A stretch of DNA of 64,000 nucleotides, from positions 1 to 64,000 of the forward strand of contig JALGXW010000021.1 of assembly GCA_029821875.1 (NCBI GenBank). The letters are read 5' to 3'. Below the pieces are notes generated by a model. That model did no database searches, had not been told where the DNA came from, and saw only the letters and a program-made list of their open reading frames with translations. This DNA comes from Candidatus Hebobacterum abditum. GTDB lineage: Bacteria; Armatimonadota; Hebobacteria; Hebobacterales; Hebobacteraceae. The translations under genes were made by a program, and so were the position numbers. Shown here one piece after another: positions 51,073 to 60,178 of this stretch (position 1 is its first letter; each line of letters begins with the position of its first letter).

Positions 51073-52233
51073 CTATCTGCGACGACCCCCGACCTGCGGA
51101 CGGCGCGGGCGGCGAAAGCGAGAGAGCCGTCTCGCCGGCACACGGGATGACTGGGACAAGTCCGGCTCGGTCAGTCCGGCTACGGTGACGCGGGGGAGCT
51201 GTCGGCCGAGGGTCCGCTCGATGCTGGCGAGAGCAGGGCCGTCCTCTCGGCTTGCCAGGGTGAAGGCATCGCCCAACGCTCCGGCTCGCGCCGTCCGTCC
51301 GATCCGGTTCAGGTACTCGGCCGGCATGGCAGGAACGTCGTAGTTCACAACGTGAGTCACCCCCTCCACATGGAGGCCTCGCGCGGCCACATCAGTCGCC
51401 ACCAGCACTCGCACGGAGCGCTGCCGGAAGCTCTCGAGGGCCTGCTCCCGCTCGCGTTGGCTGCGATCACCGTGGATGCAGCCCGTCTTCAGCCTCTCCA
51501 GCTGGAGTCGTCTCGCCAGGACGTCGGCCTGGCGCCGAGTGCGAACGAAGACGAGTACGCTCTCCATGGCGTCGCGGTCGAGCAGCTCCAGCAGCAGATC
51601 GGTCTTGCGCGCCGACGGCACCATGTATACAGACTCGGATACCGTCGCGGGAGGAGCAGAGGGGGAGCCGACCTCAACGGGGATCGGGTCCCGCAGGATC
51701 TCCTCATACGCCAATTCCATCAGCGCGATCGGCATCGTGGCGGAGAAGAGCATGGACTGGCGCTCTCTGGGCAGCCGCGCCAGGATGCGCCGCAGGTCGG
51801 GGATAAAGCCCATGTCCATCATCCGATCGGCCTCGTCCAACACTAGCACTTCGACGGCGTCGAGTCGAGCCGAACGTCGGCGGCAGTGGTCGAGCAACCG
51901 ACCGGGCGTTGCCACCACGATCTCATAACCGGCCTTCAGGGCCTCATGCTGGCGGGCCATGCCGAGGCCGCCGTACACGTCTATAGTTCGCAGGGGGGTG
52001 CCATGGGTGAGGACCGCGCACTGCTCGGCCGTCTGCGCCGCGATCTCACGAGTGGGAGAGAGGATCAGCGCTCGCGTGCGGCCGTTCCGGCCGTTGCGGA
52101 GACGCTGGATCAGTGGGAGCAAGAAGGCAGCGGTCTTGCCGCTTCCCGTCTCCGCGGTGGCGATGATATCGCGTCCGGCGAGCGCGAGAGGGATTACTTC
52201 CTGCTGGATGGGCGTAGGTGTGTCGAAACCCAT
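51073..52233 (-). CDS. DEAD-box RNA helicase
   Basis: A 386-residue core helicase. Motifs in order: Q motif PTPIQ (the rest lies upstream), I AETGSGKT, Ia PTREIAAQ, II VLDEADRMMDMGF, III SAT, IV VLVFVRTR, V VATDVAARGLHV and VI NRIGRTARAG. It should unwind RNA duplexes. The Q motif's aromatic part (FRLSDELIRATRRMGF) is encoded upstream of the ATG, and the frame continues back to about 52293 with no ATG, GTG or TTG before a stop. The N-terminus is thus either missing 20 residues or starts at a non-standard codon. It is divergently oriented to nothing and follows a 368-bp gap. Confidence 0.9.
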   Translation of the reverse strand: MGFDTPTPIQQEVIPLALAGRDIIATAETGSGKTAAFLLPLIQRLRNGRNGRTRALILSPTREIAAQTAEQCAVLTHGTPLRTIDVYGGLGMARQHEALKAGYEIVVATPGRLLDHCRRRSARLDAVEVLVLDEADRMMDMGFIPDLRRILARLPRERQSMLFSATMPIALMELAYEEILRDPIPVEVGSPSAPPATVSESVYMVPSARKTDLLLELLDRDAMESVLVFVRTRRQADVLARRLQLERLKTGCIHGDRSQREREQALESFRQRSVRVLVATDVAARGLHVEGVTHVVNYDVPAMPAEYLNRIGRTARAGALGDAFTLASREDGPALASIERTLGRQLPRVTVAGLTEPDLSQSSRVPARRLSRFRRPRRPQVGGRRR

Positions 52234-52293
52234 TCGGCGAGTGGCCCGAATGAGTTCGTCGGAAAGGCGAAACTGAGTGAAGATAGTCGTTAC

Positions 52294-52659
52294 CTCGCAG
52301 GCTAGAGAAAGTCAGATCGCCACAGCGGCGCTCTTCTAGCCGACGAGGTGACTCGCTCTTGATTGTGCTCTTTGACCTCGACTGCGGTTGTCCGACCAGT
52401 CAGGCCTGAGCACTTAAGGGTATTGTACCACAAATGCCCCACGCCGGTCAAACGCCGCGGTCGGGATCGCGCACACTCTCTCTGCCAAATGGCGATGAGA
52501 CGCCGCTCACAGCCCTGCATGCTTGTCCTCGAACCTCAGTCATTCTCCCATATAAGACCTCCGGGCCGCGCCTCCGGCGCCTTGCCGTTCATCCTGAGCC
52601 TTGCCAAAGGGCCGAATCCCCACCACGGACGCACACCTGCCCCAGGGGGACGCCCTTAC
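52294..52659. other. Gap without a supported gene
   Basis: No gene is supported here. The 20 codons upstream of the helicase ATG (52234-52293) encode a good Q-motif start without a standard start codon. A GTGCTCTTTGACCTCGACTG segment and TATTGTACCACAAATGCCCC are seen but I cannot assign them. Confidence 0.4.
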
Positions 52660-54108
52660 CTAGTCCCTGCCACGCAGGAAGTGGCGCCGCTTGTAGAGGC
52701 TTCGCGCACAGAGAGCGACCCCCGCGGTCACGAGCAGCGGCGGCAACAGAGTTGCGGCCCATGGACGCCCGTCAGCCCGAGCGGGCAGGAACACCCAGGC
52801 CGCGAGAAGGATGCTCATGAACCACCCGTACACGGCCCACACGGCCCATCGCGCCCTCAGCAGTAAAGCGATCGCCTGCGTGATGCCGAGGATCCCGAAC
52901 AGAGGCGCAATGACGAGCGATAGCCGTGTCAGCGGACTTGGGAAGTCGCTGGCGAGCATCGGCAACACAGTGAAGGAGGCAACGATCGCCAGGAATCCAA
53001 ATGCTGTACCGGCGGCGATAAGCTGATAGAACATAGGGGGCAGATCCCGGAACTTTGCCGGCAAGACATCTCGGAATATCGCGAAGGACCCCGGCCACAC
53101 TCGGAGGGAGAGCCACCGACGCCGTTTGGGTTCGACACCGCCAGCGAACCACCAGCGGTTGTGCCAGGTGTAGACACCCACGGCAAGCGCGAACACTATC
53201 CCAAATGCGGTCAGGCGAGTGCGTACCTCGGGAGGAGACATAAACCAGTGGGCCACCGGGAAAGACGCACACCAGGCCCAGACTGCGTACACGCCCCGCT
53301 GGTTTTGGACGAGTATGGCTCTCGCCTGCACCAGACTGAGGACCGCAAGAACGAACATTGCCTTGTTGCCGCTTGGGGTCCCGGCAAAGCACGGGCTGAT
53401 GTTAAGCATGCGCCGCCCTTCAGCCACTGACAGTAAAGCGGCAAGGCCCCACAAGATTCCGAAGATCGCAATCCCCAGGAGCAGCTTCGGGGCCCGCCAC
53501 CAACGGCGACGCGCGTGATGCCGCCGAGCAGCAATCAACATGTCTCTTACTGCCGCAGGCATAGGGTCACCCGGGAAGTACGTCTTAAGACGGTCATAGC
53601 GGGCGTCGAAGTACCCCTTCGCGGGGCATGTGCTCAAGCCGGGAAGCTGTAGAGGGAGCAGTCGTTCCATGACCATCTCTGCCAGGCGCTGATCGCAGGT
53701 AAGATCGAAGCTGCCGTATCGGCCAACCCTCTCCTTCGGCCACCCAGCATCGGGAGTATCCTCATCCATGGGATAGAAGCGCAGATAGAACTCCCGACTA
53801 CTCGGGCAGAGCCCGATGTGGACATAAGTGTCCCCGGTGCGGGCCGCATAGAGACTATCGTCGGAAGCTAGGGTCCTCTCGATCTCAGACCACGTGGTCT
53901 CTTCCGGCCGCGACGGGACGCCGTGGTGCTCATGCCAATCCTCCATGCGATCGAGCGTCGCATCGGGCCATTGCTCCTTCAGCGTATCCACGACGACCAG
54001 CAATGCAGCCCGAAGGTCCGATAGCGGTATGTGCTGCTCGAGGTGGACCGTCACGCCATTGAAGGGAGCTCGGCCCTCACGCCAGCGCCGGTTGAGTTCC
54101 TCATCCAT
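52660..54108 (-). CDS. Membrane protein of unknown function with soluble N-terminal domain
   Basis: A 482-residue protein. The first 200 residues are soluble and acidic/basic mixed (for example YVHIGLCPSSREFYLRFYP), with a C-terminal membrane part of about eight helices (from LLLGIAIFGILWGLAALL to LLPPLLVTAGVALCARSL). I do not recognise either part. Neighbours on both sides are independent. A role as a transporter or signal protein is only a guess. Confidence 0.7.
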   Translation of the reverse strand: MDEELNRRWREGRAPFNGVTVHLEQHIPLSDLRAALLVVVDTLKEQWPDATLDRMEDWHEHHGVPSRPEETTWSEIERTLASDDSLYAARTGDTYVHIGLCPSSREFYLRFYPMDEDTPDAGWPKERVGRYGSFDLTCDQRLAEMVMERLLPLQLPGLSTCPAKGYFDARYDRLKTYFPGDPMPAAVRDMLIAARRHHARRRWWRAPKLLLGIAIFGILWGLAALLSVAEGRRMLNISPCFAGTPSGNKAMFVLAVLSLVQARAILVQNQRGVYAVWAWCASFPVAHWFMSPPEVRTRLTAFGIVFALAVGVYTWHNRWWFAGGVEPKRRRWLSLRVWPGSFAIFRDVLPAKFRDLPPMFYQLIAAGTAFGFLAIVASFTVLPMLASDFPSPLTRLSLVIAPLFGILGITQAIALLLRARWAVWAVYGWFMSILLAAWVFLPARADGRPWAATLLPPLLVTAGVALCARSLYKRRHFLRGRD

Positions 54109-54171
54109 CTTCCCACCTCACGTTGCCCCGCCAGCCCCGGCCACCCTCTCCTGTACCACCGCGGTCGTGCC

Positions 54172-55200
54172 TTAGTCAACGGCAAGTTGTGGCAGATGCT
54201 CGCTGATGCGGTCGCGCAGGACGCCCAGGTTGCGGTCGAAGAAGCCATCATTCACATAGAAGCTGCCGGCCACTCGTGAGCCGGCCTCGGCAAACAGGCC
54301 GGTCCGCCACACTTGGCGGGCGACCATGAACCAGGGGATCGCGGTCAGAGCGGCCTCGGAGAGCGGGCGCACTTCCCGGTACCCCTCACAGAAGGCATCC
54401 CAGATGGCGTCTGTTTCGCCAAAGCCCAGGCGGCATACAGCGAGGTCATAGGCGCGCCAGCCCAGGCCGCTGCAGTCGAAGTCGAACACACGGGCACTAC
54501 CGTCGGCATCCATGCGGATATTGCCGCTGGGGTAATCGCCGTGGCAATACCCCCACTCAAGCTCGTCAACCTGCGCCGCCAACCCAGCGTGCAGCTGTCC
54601 GGCTACCGCTCGGACGAAGGCAGCATCCGCTGGGCGGTGGGCCAGGAAGGGGAGTATCACCTCAATCGGCCGATCGATCAGGTGCCGGAGGTCGAGTACG
54701 AACCGCTGGTGCTCGCAGGTGAAGCCATCGCTATGCCGATGGATGAGTGCCATCGTGCGACCACAGGCCCGAGTCTCGTCGAGGTTCGCGGCCTCCGGCC
54801 GGTGCCCGGAAGCATGGGAGAAGAGGACCGCCGTTCGCGGTCCCTCTAAGGCAGGAATGGTGCAGTGGCAGGCGCCGTCCCGCCGGACGATCGGCGCGCA
54901 CACGGGCACACCGCGAGCCTCGAGGTGGGCCAATACGGCCAGTTCATACGCAATGTCCTCCGCAGTGCGCCGACCATGACTGTAAAGGCGCAGCACGTAG
55001 TCGCCATCCGGTGTCGATATGAAGTAGTGGTCATTGAACCCACACTGTATCAGATGACAGGCTGTGGGCCTGGCGAGGTGGTACTCGGGCCAGAGGGCGT
55101 CGACGAGTGCCCCCACCTCAAGCGTCGAGTGCACAACAGGCAAGAAGTGCGCCATCCGGTCCCTCCAGCGAGTGACGTCGTCGTCATGCGGATTGCGCAT
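54172..55200 (-). CDS. Aminoglycoside phosphotransferase (APH)-family kinase
   Basis: About 342 residues from ATG at 55200, which follows GGGAGGGGGC. The kinase catalytic loop is CHGDYPSGNI and the metal-binding segment is VFDFDCSGLG, as in APH and homoserine kinase II-type enzymes. The N-terminal lobe has CGFNDHYFI and YVLRLYSHGRR. It phosphorylates a small molecule such as an aminoglycoside, homoserine or a sugar/amino alcohol; the substrate is unclear. A longer GTG start at 55230 is possible. Confidence 0.85.
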   Translation of the reverse strand: MRNPHDDDVTRWRDRMAHFLPVVHSTLEVGALVDALWPEYHLARPTACHLIQCGFNDHYFISTPDGDYVLRLYSHGRRTAEDIAYELAVLAHLEARGVPVCAPIVRRDGACHCTIPALEGPRTAVLFSHASGHRPEAANLDETRACGRTMALIHRHSDGFTCEHQRFVLDLRHLIDRPIEVILPFLAHRPADAAFVRAVAGQLHAGLAAQVDELEWGYCHGDYPSGNIRMDADGSARVFDFDCSGLGWRAYDLAVCRLGFGETDAIWDAFCEGYREVRPLSEAALTAIPWFMVARQVWRTGLFAEAGSRVAGSFYVNDGFFDRNLGVLRDRISEHLPQLAVD

Positions 55201-55282
55201 CCCGCCGCCCCCTCCCCTGCTACTGACCACCGGGGCCCGCCCTCAGAACTCCTGCAGCACTCCGGGCTGCGACGATCCGGAC

Positions 55283-55909
55283 CTACCTGAGCGCGCCGTC
55301 GCCCCCCGCGTACAGCCACACCCCGATTGCGTACCATTCGTCGCTGCTAGTCTCTAGATCGGCTCCCTCCTCCAGCAGGCGACTGCGAACAGCATCCAGT
55401 CGCTCCGCCTCAGCGACACTCGACAGGAGCAGATTCTCATTCAGGAAGTCGCCGAATTCCCTCATGGCACGAATCAGACCGTATATGACCTCATTGTAGA
55501 GCACTGAGTAGTAGCCCCGGGCCGATCCATAGTAGCCGAAGTCATACCCAACAAAGGCGAAGCCAGCTGGCAGGCCACTCAGGGCCTCAGTCCCTCCGAA
55601 GCAGATCAGATCGGCGTCCGGCCCGAAATCCCTCGCCAGGATCTCTTTGATCTGCTCGTATTGGCCTAGATCGCCGATCCCAGTCTCGGGCAGGAAGCCA
55701 TACTCCGATTCCCAATCACGCCCACCCCAGGGGCCATGCCAGAAGGCCCCGTCGAACCCGCGATACTTCCTCGCCACTTCCTCGTGGGTGAGACCCAACA
55801 CAGGTATCCTGAACTCATAGCCAGGTATCGGATCCTCTCTGTGCGCCTCTGCAAGACTCACACGAGTCACTATCACGAGTCCCTCGGAGCGCGCACCCTC
55901 TTCAAGCAT
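55283..55909 (-). CDS. Hypothetical protein, 208 residues
   Basis: A soluble protein with Gly/Tyr/Trp-rich segments, for example FDGAFWHGPWGGRDWESEYGFLPE and FVGYDFGYYGSARGYYSVLYN, near a ...GGTEALSGL segment. These look like beta-rich, possibly immunity- or ligand-binding type proteins, but no family is recognised. It starts with ATG at 55909 and is followed by a 263-bp gap before the GH5 gene. It might be an immunity-type protein; the evidence is only composition. Confidence 0.55.
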   Translation of the reverse strand: MLEEGARSEGLVIVTRVSLAEAHREDPIPGYEFRIPVLGLTHEEVARKYRGFDGAFWHGPWGGRDWESEYGFLPETGIGDLGQYEQIKEILARDFGPDADLICFGGTEALSGLPAGFAFVGYDFGYYGSARGYYSVLYNEVIYGLIRAMREFGDFLNENLLLSSVAEAERLDAVRSRLLEEGADLETSSDEWYAIGVWLYAGGDGALR

Positions 55910-56173
55910 CTGATCTCACCCGGATATGGTCTACAGGGCCAATGTGGATGTGGTCGCCGAACACCCAATGCGTAGTGTTCCTATGATCGAGTGATTTCGG
56001 TGGCGCGTTCGGATACTTCTTGGCGCGAAGGTCTCGCCCCCCGTCCGGTGAGGCGCCTGCGTCGGAGTCTGATGTTCCCCTCTTCATCGGGGCCCTCTGC
56101 CATCTGGATCAGAACGTCTGCTTCGCCCTTTGACTCCTGCCCCCACCCCTGCCGCTGACGGCCGCGCCCGGCC

Positions 56174-57304
56174 TCAGAACTCCAGCAGCAACTCCAGTAG
56201 CTTTCGGTCGAGCTTGTGGCCGTGGAAGTCCTCGTAGTCGACGTCGGATCGCTCGGAGTCCAGGATGCCGAAGGCGCCGCGCAGGTTCCACAGCGCGTAC
56301 CCGATGTTGTGCGACTTCAGGATGTCGAGCACATCGCGAAGCCATGCCAGGAGCACTGGATGAGGCGTCTTGTTGTAGGCGCCGCCCTCGCCGCAGTGCA
56401 CGCCCACTCCCTGCGCGGCCAGCTCCGCCCAGGGCCGGTAGAACTCCTCCAGCGCGCTGCGGTCCCACGTCTTCCCCCATTCCTCGATACCGGGCCAGAC
56501 CGGCTCCGGCCACTTCATCGCGTCCGGCCCGGCCCACTCGGCCCGGTAGTGGCTGATTCTGCCGGGCGCGTAGGCGCGGCAGCTCTGCGCGATGCCGAGG
56601 TCGGCTAGCTCCGGGCAGGGGACGCTCGCCCACTGCACGCCGTCGGCGATGATGAGCCGGTCCGGGTCCACCTCCCGGATCGCCTTCACCGTGGCGCGCA
56701 CCACTCGCTCGTGGTCCTCCCGGGTCATCTCCGCCACCGGCGCGGCCGGCTCGTTGATCAGGTTGAAGCTCACCTCCGAGCCGCCGATCCCCTTATAGCG
56801 CTCGGCGAACGTCGTCCAGTGCAGGATGAACGCCTCCAGGGCGGCCTCGTCCTTCCACAGGTTGAACGGCTCCTGCCGCTCTCGGTTCACGCTGTAGCCC
56901 GGCCCCCGATGGAAGTTTACGCAGACGTGCAGCCCGTACTTCCGGCCCAACTCCACCGCCCGATCCACCTTGGCCAGCCCGGCCTCGGCGATCTTCAGCG
57001 GGTCATCGTCCTCGATCCAGTGCGTGTAGCACAGCGGCAGCCGCACGAAGTCGAATCCCCAGTCGGCCATCCAGCGGAAGTCGTCCTCCTGCCAGTTGCC
57101 ATCGCTGGCCACGAAGAACATCTCCAGCAGGTTGAAGCCGCGCCACCGCGGCAGCTTTGTCTGTGTCATCTGCTTGGCCTCCATGCCTTGCTTCTGTCCC
57201 CAGGCGCGAGCGCCCGACAACGCAGGCAGACCTCCGAGCACGGCCCCTGCGGCCGCCGCCCTCAGGAATGCCCTTCTGGTGAGCCCGGCGACTTCCCGTG
57301 TCAT
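56174..57304 (-). CDS. Glycoside hydrolase family 5 (cellulase-type) enzyme, Tat-exported
   Basis: About 376 residues from ATG at 57304. A twin-arginine-like signal (LTRRAFLRAAAAGAVLGGL) leads to the barrel. The family 5 core has the motifs LPLCYTHW, CVNFHRGPGY, the acid-base Glu in INEPAAP and the nucleophile Glu in VHCGEGGAYN. It should cut beta-glucan or mannan. The start at 57304 avoids a long overlap with holA. A GGGAGCGCAAGG site precedes it. It lies 23 bases downstream of holA. Confidence 0.87.
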   Translation of the reverse strand: MTREVAGLTRRAFLRAAAAGAVLGGLPALSGARAWGQKQGMEAKQMTQTKLPRWRGFNLLEMFFVASDGNWQEDDFRWMADWGFDFVRLPLCYTHWIEDDDPLKIAEAGLAKVDRAVELGRKYGLHVCVNFHRGPGYSVNRERQEPFNLWKDEAALEAFILHWTTFAERYKGIGGSEVSFNLINEPAAPVAEMTREDHERVVRATVKAIREVDPDRLIIADGVQWASVPCPELADLGIAQSCRAYAPGRISHYRAEWAGPDAMKWPEPVWPGIEEWGKTWDRSALEEFYRPWAELAAQGVGVHCGEGGAYNKTPHPVLLAWLRDVLDILKSHNIGYALWNLRGAFGILDSERSDVDYEDFHGHKLDRKLLELLLEF

Positions 57305-57327
57305 GACCTTGCGCTCCCTCTCGCCGC

Positions 57328-58473
57328 CTACCCAAGAACTCGCTCGCCCGACCGGCTCTCCCACACCGACAGGTCCACGTCGGTGCACAGCTGAATCACG
57401 AGCAGCTCGAGCGCTGCCGCCGGGTCCGCCAGCTTGCCGCGTATCCTCTTGATGGCGAGATCGCACCCGTGCATGGCCTGTATCGCCTCGCCTAACTGCT
57501 CCCACGACAACTGGCTGGCCTGCCTCACCGTGCGCTGCACAAGCCACGACCGCCGCCTGAACTGCGCCAGCGCGTTCTTCCTCTCATCCTGTGGCAGGAG
57601 CGCGGCCGTCTCCTCGTCCACGTCCTTCCCGGGCCGCCAGCCGTGTTCGACCAGCAGCTTGGTCTGCCAGATGAGGCGTATCGTCTGGCCGAGCATGCCG
57701 AGGACCCGGCCCGGCTCCTCCCGACGGTCCCCGAGCAATCCCCGCAGGATACCCACCGCGCGCCCGGCCTCGCGCCGCCCAACCGCGTCGAGCAGCCGGA
57801 AGATGTCCTCCTCTACCAGGCGCGGGCTTACCTCAGCCACATGCGCGCCCGTGATGACGTCCTCGTCCCCGACGAAGAGCACGAGCTTCTGGATCTCCGA
57901 CTCCAGCTCTCCCAGTCCCACGCCCACCTTCTGCTCGACAAGCTTCCGGGCCGCCGCGGGCTCGAGCTTCTTGCCTAATTCCTTGGCCCGGCGCGCCGCC
58001 CAACTCGCCGCCTCGCGCACCTTCAGGGAGCCAAACTCGATAACAAGCCCGTGCTTGGCGAGGGCGCGCTGGAGCGCCGCCCGAACTGCCTTCCGCCGTC
58101 CGCGGTCTCCGGTCTCACCGGTCACCAGCACGACGCTCACCCCTGGCGGGAGCGGGCCGACGGCCTTGCTCAGCGAGTCCTGCTCCCGCGGTGCCATGCG
58201 CTCCGCCTCGCGTATGACGACCACGCGGGCTCCGCCGAAGAGGGCCCCCGTCTGGCTGCGATTCAGCACGTCCGAGGCGGTGGCCGAGATTCCGTCCAGG
58301 ACCTCCCACGTGGGCTCTTCCCCGGCCCCAGCCTCCCGCGCCTCCTGCCGCAGCGTCGCCAGCGCCTCTCGCTTGAGGTGCTGCTCAGGGCCGTGGAGCA
58401 GACACCACTGCCCGAGGCAGCTTGCGTCCTTGGCCTTGAGATGTTCCGCGTAGGTGCGCTTCACTTCACCCAT
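57328..58473 (-). CDS. holA: DNA polymerase III subunit delta
   Basis: About 381 residues. The order of domains follows the clamp-loader delta subunit: an N-terminal P-loop-like region without a Walker A (YLLHGPE-type: CLLHGPEQHLKREAL), the middle EAERM-block VVVIREAERM and VLVTGETGDRGRRKAV, then the LEDIFRLLDAVGRRE (VEEDIFRLLDAVG) helix and the C-terminal collar domain. It opens the beta clamp during DNA replication. Translational overlap with DUF5317 at 58466-58473 suggests ATG at 58473 rather than 58491. Confidence 0.85.
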   Translation of the reverse strand: MGEVKRTYAEHLKAKDASCLGQWCLLHGPEQHLKREALATLRQEAREAGAGEEPTWEVLDGISATASDVLNRSQTGALFGGARVVVIREAERMAPREQDSLSKAVGPLPPGVSVVLVTGETGDRGRRKAVRAALQRALAKHGLVIEFGSLKVREAASWAARRAKELGKKLEPAAARKLVEQKVGVGLGELESEIQKLVLFVGDEDVITGAHVAEVSPRLVEEDIFRLLDAVGRREAGRAVGILRGLLGDRREEPGRVLGMLGQTIRLIWQTKLLVEHGWRPGKDVDEETAALLPQDERKNALAQFRRRSWLVQRTVRQASQLSWEQLGEAIQAMHGCDLAIKRIRGKLADPAAALELLVIQLCTDVDLSVWESRSGERVLG

Positions 58474-59059
58474 CTTCGACGGCGGCGTCACGGCCCTTGC
58501 GCCGAAGGCCGAACGCGCCCAGGCCGTGCAGGATCAACCAGCAGGCTCCGATCGTCACGAGAATGTCACCGACGCTCCCGGGGCTGAAGAAGCGCGGCCG
58601 CGGCACCATCGGAAGCGGCAGCACATCGGCCAGCGGCCGCAGGCGAGTGGCCGCGGTCGCCGCCTCGTGCATGGTGTAGTCAGGTGAGTCGAGCAACTCG
58701 ACCAGCCGCGCGCTGCCCGCCCGCTCGGCCAGGCCGCGATCCACAGGCATCGATCCGCCGTTGGCAGCGATGACGAGGAAGTTCAGGAGCGCCCCCAGCC
58801 CCACCAGCCGTACGCCGGGCAAGTGTCGGTTGAGCCAGAGGCCGCCCAGCAGCAGCAAGAAGGAGGCGAGGTGAAGGGTCGGCCCCAAAGCCGCTGGCAC
58901 GGCGGCCTGCCTCGCGCCGAGAACCATCAGGACGACCTGAAGGGCGGCGGCCGCTATGAATGCGCTCGGCGCCCGCAGGTCCAGGTCCTTCAGGCGAGCG
59001 AAACGCCCGCCGGCAATCACGCCGACGATGATCGTGAGGACCGCGGCATCGAGTAGCAA
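58466..59059 (-). CDS. DUF5317 family membrane protein
   Basis: A 197-residue protein with about five hydrophobic helices (LLDAAVLTIIVGVIAGGRFARL, then FIAAAALQVVLMVLGAR, ASFLLLLGGLWLN and the C-terminal GDILVTIGACWLILHGL). The central segment has the DUF5317-type sequence LNFLVIAANGGSMPV. The function is unknown. It starts right after the CaCA gene's stop and overlaps holA by 8 bases, so these genes are coupled. Confidence 0.78.
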   Translation of the reverse strand: MLLDAAVLTIIVGVIAGGRFARLKDLDLRAPSAFIAAAALQVVLMVLGARQAAVPAALGPTLHLASFLLLLGGLWLNRHLPGVRLVGLGALLNFLVIAANGGSMPVDRGLAERAGSARLVELLDSPDYTMHEAATAATRLRPLADVLPLPMVPRPRFFSPGSVGDILVTIGACWLILHGLGAFGLRRKGRDAAVEDG

Positions 59060-60178
59060 CTAGCCTCCCGTCGCTGCCATCGCCTTCGGCAGACTGGCGA
59101 CCACATACCCCACAAACACCAGCCACCACACCAGCCCGATTCCCAGAGCCCACGGCGACATCGTTCCACCCTTGCCGAGCCGAACCGTCGCCAGCACCAG
59201 CGCCCCGCTGAACAAAGCAAACCCCGCCGATAGCAGCGCTATGTTTCCAGTTGCCAGGCTGCCGAAGTGCCAATCTGTCAACAGAATCCCCAACGTCACT
59301 GGGAACGTGGACTGGAACACCATTGCCCCCGTGATGTTCCCGAGAGAGAGTGTGTCCTTGCTCTGCCGGATCCAGATCACGGAGTTGAACTTCTCGGGGA
59401 GCTCGGTGGCGACGGGCGCGACGACCAGCGCGAAGACCAGGGGTGGGAACCCCAGTCCCATGCAGATCTCCTGCGTCGCCCGCACGAACTCCACCGCGCC
59501 GCCGATGATGAGCCCCAGGGCGAGGAGAACCTGGCCGGACACGGCGCGCAGCCGGGGGCGCCTTCCCATGAGGAGTGCGCGCCGCTCCTGGTGTGCGACC
59601 CGATCGGGGCTGGGACGCAGCAGCGGCAGCGCGGCCCAGATCAGATTCAGGGTGAGGGGCTCATCCTTCTCGCCCTCCATCGTCTCCCGCAGGTTCAGGT
59701 AGAGATAGAAGGCATACACCGCGATGAGTCCCACTGCCACGAACACGCGGACCCAGTGGCCGACCGGCGCGAAGCTCACTCCGATGGCCGCACCATAGAG
59801 CGGAAGGAAGAACCCCAAATCCCGGGTCAAGATCCTCCGATTCACCGTCAACTGCGGGCCCGTCGCCCTCCGGCTTCGGTAGACCCACGCGGCGAGGGCG
59901 GTCACGAAGAAGGCGAGCGTCGCGAGCATGAACGGCGCCCCGAGGATCGCTCCCAGGCCTATCTCCTCGCTCGCCTGCTCCTTGAAGAACAACAGCGCCA
60001 CAACGGGAATCATCGTCTCGGGCAGCGCCGTGCCCACCGCCGCGAGGACGCTTCCGACTGTTCCCTCAGAGAGCTTCAGGCGCACCCCGAGCCATTCCAC
60101 GCCATTGGTGAACAGCTCGGCGCCCACAATGATAACGATGAAGCTTACGCCCAGCAGGACGAGGTTCGCGGCCATCAT
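59060..60178 (-). CDS. Sodium/calcium exchanger-type membrane transporter
   Basis: A 372-residue CaCA-family transporter with ten or so helices in two inverted halves. The conserved cation motif GTALPETMIP is in the first half and PVATELPEKFNS in the second. It exchanges Ca2+ or another cation for Na+ or H+. The middle loop (about 165-210) is basic (RRALLMGRRPRLRAVS). Its start follows the MFS stop directly (TAAATGATG), and its stop adjoins the next gene. Confidence 0.88.
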   Translation of the reverse strand: MMAANLVLLGVSFIVIIVGAELFTNGVEWLGVRLKLSEGTVGSVLAAVGTALPETMIPVVALLFFKEQASEEIGLGAILGAPFMLATLAFFVTALAAWVYRSRRATGPQLTVNRRILTRDLGFFLPLYGAAIGVSFAPVGHWVRVFVAVGLIAVYAFYLYLNLRETMEGEKDEPLTLNLIWAALPLLRPSPDRVAHQERRALLMGRRPRLRAVSGQVLLALGLIIGGAVEFVRATQEICMGLGFPPLVFALVVAPVATELPEKFNSVIWIRQSKDTLSLGNITGAMVFQSTFPVTLGILLTDWHFGSLATGNIALLSAGFALFSGALVLATVRLGKGGTMSPWALGIGLVWWLVFVGYVVASLPKAMAATGG

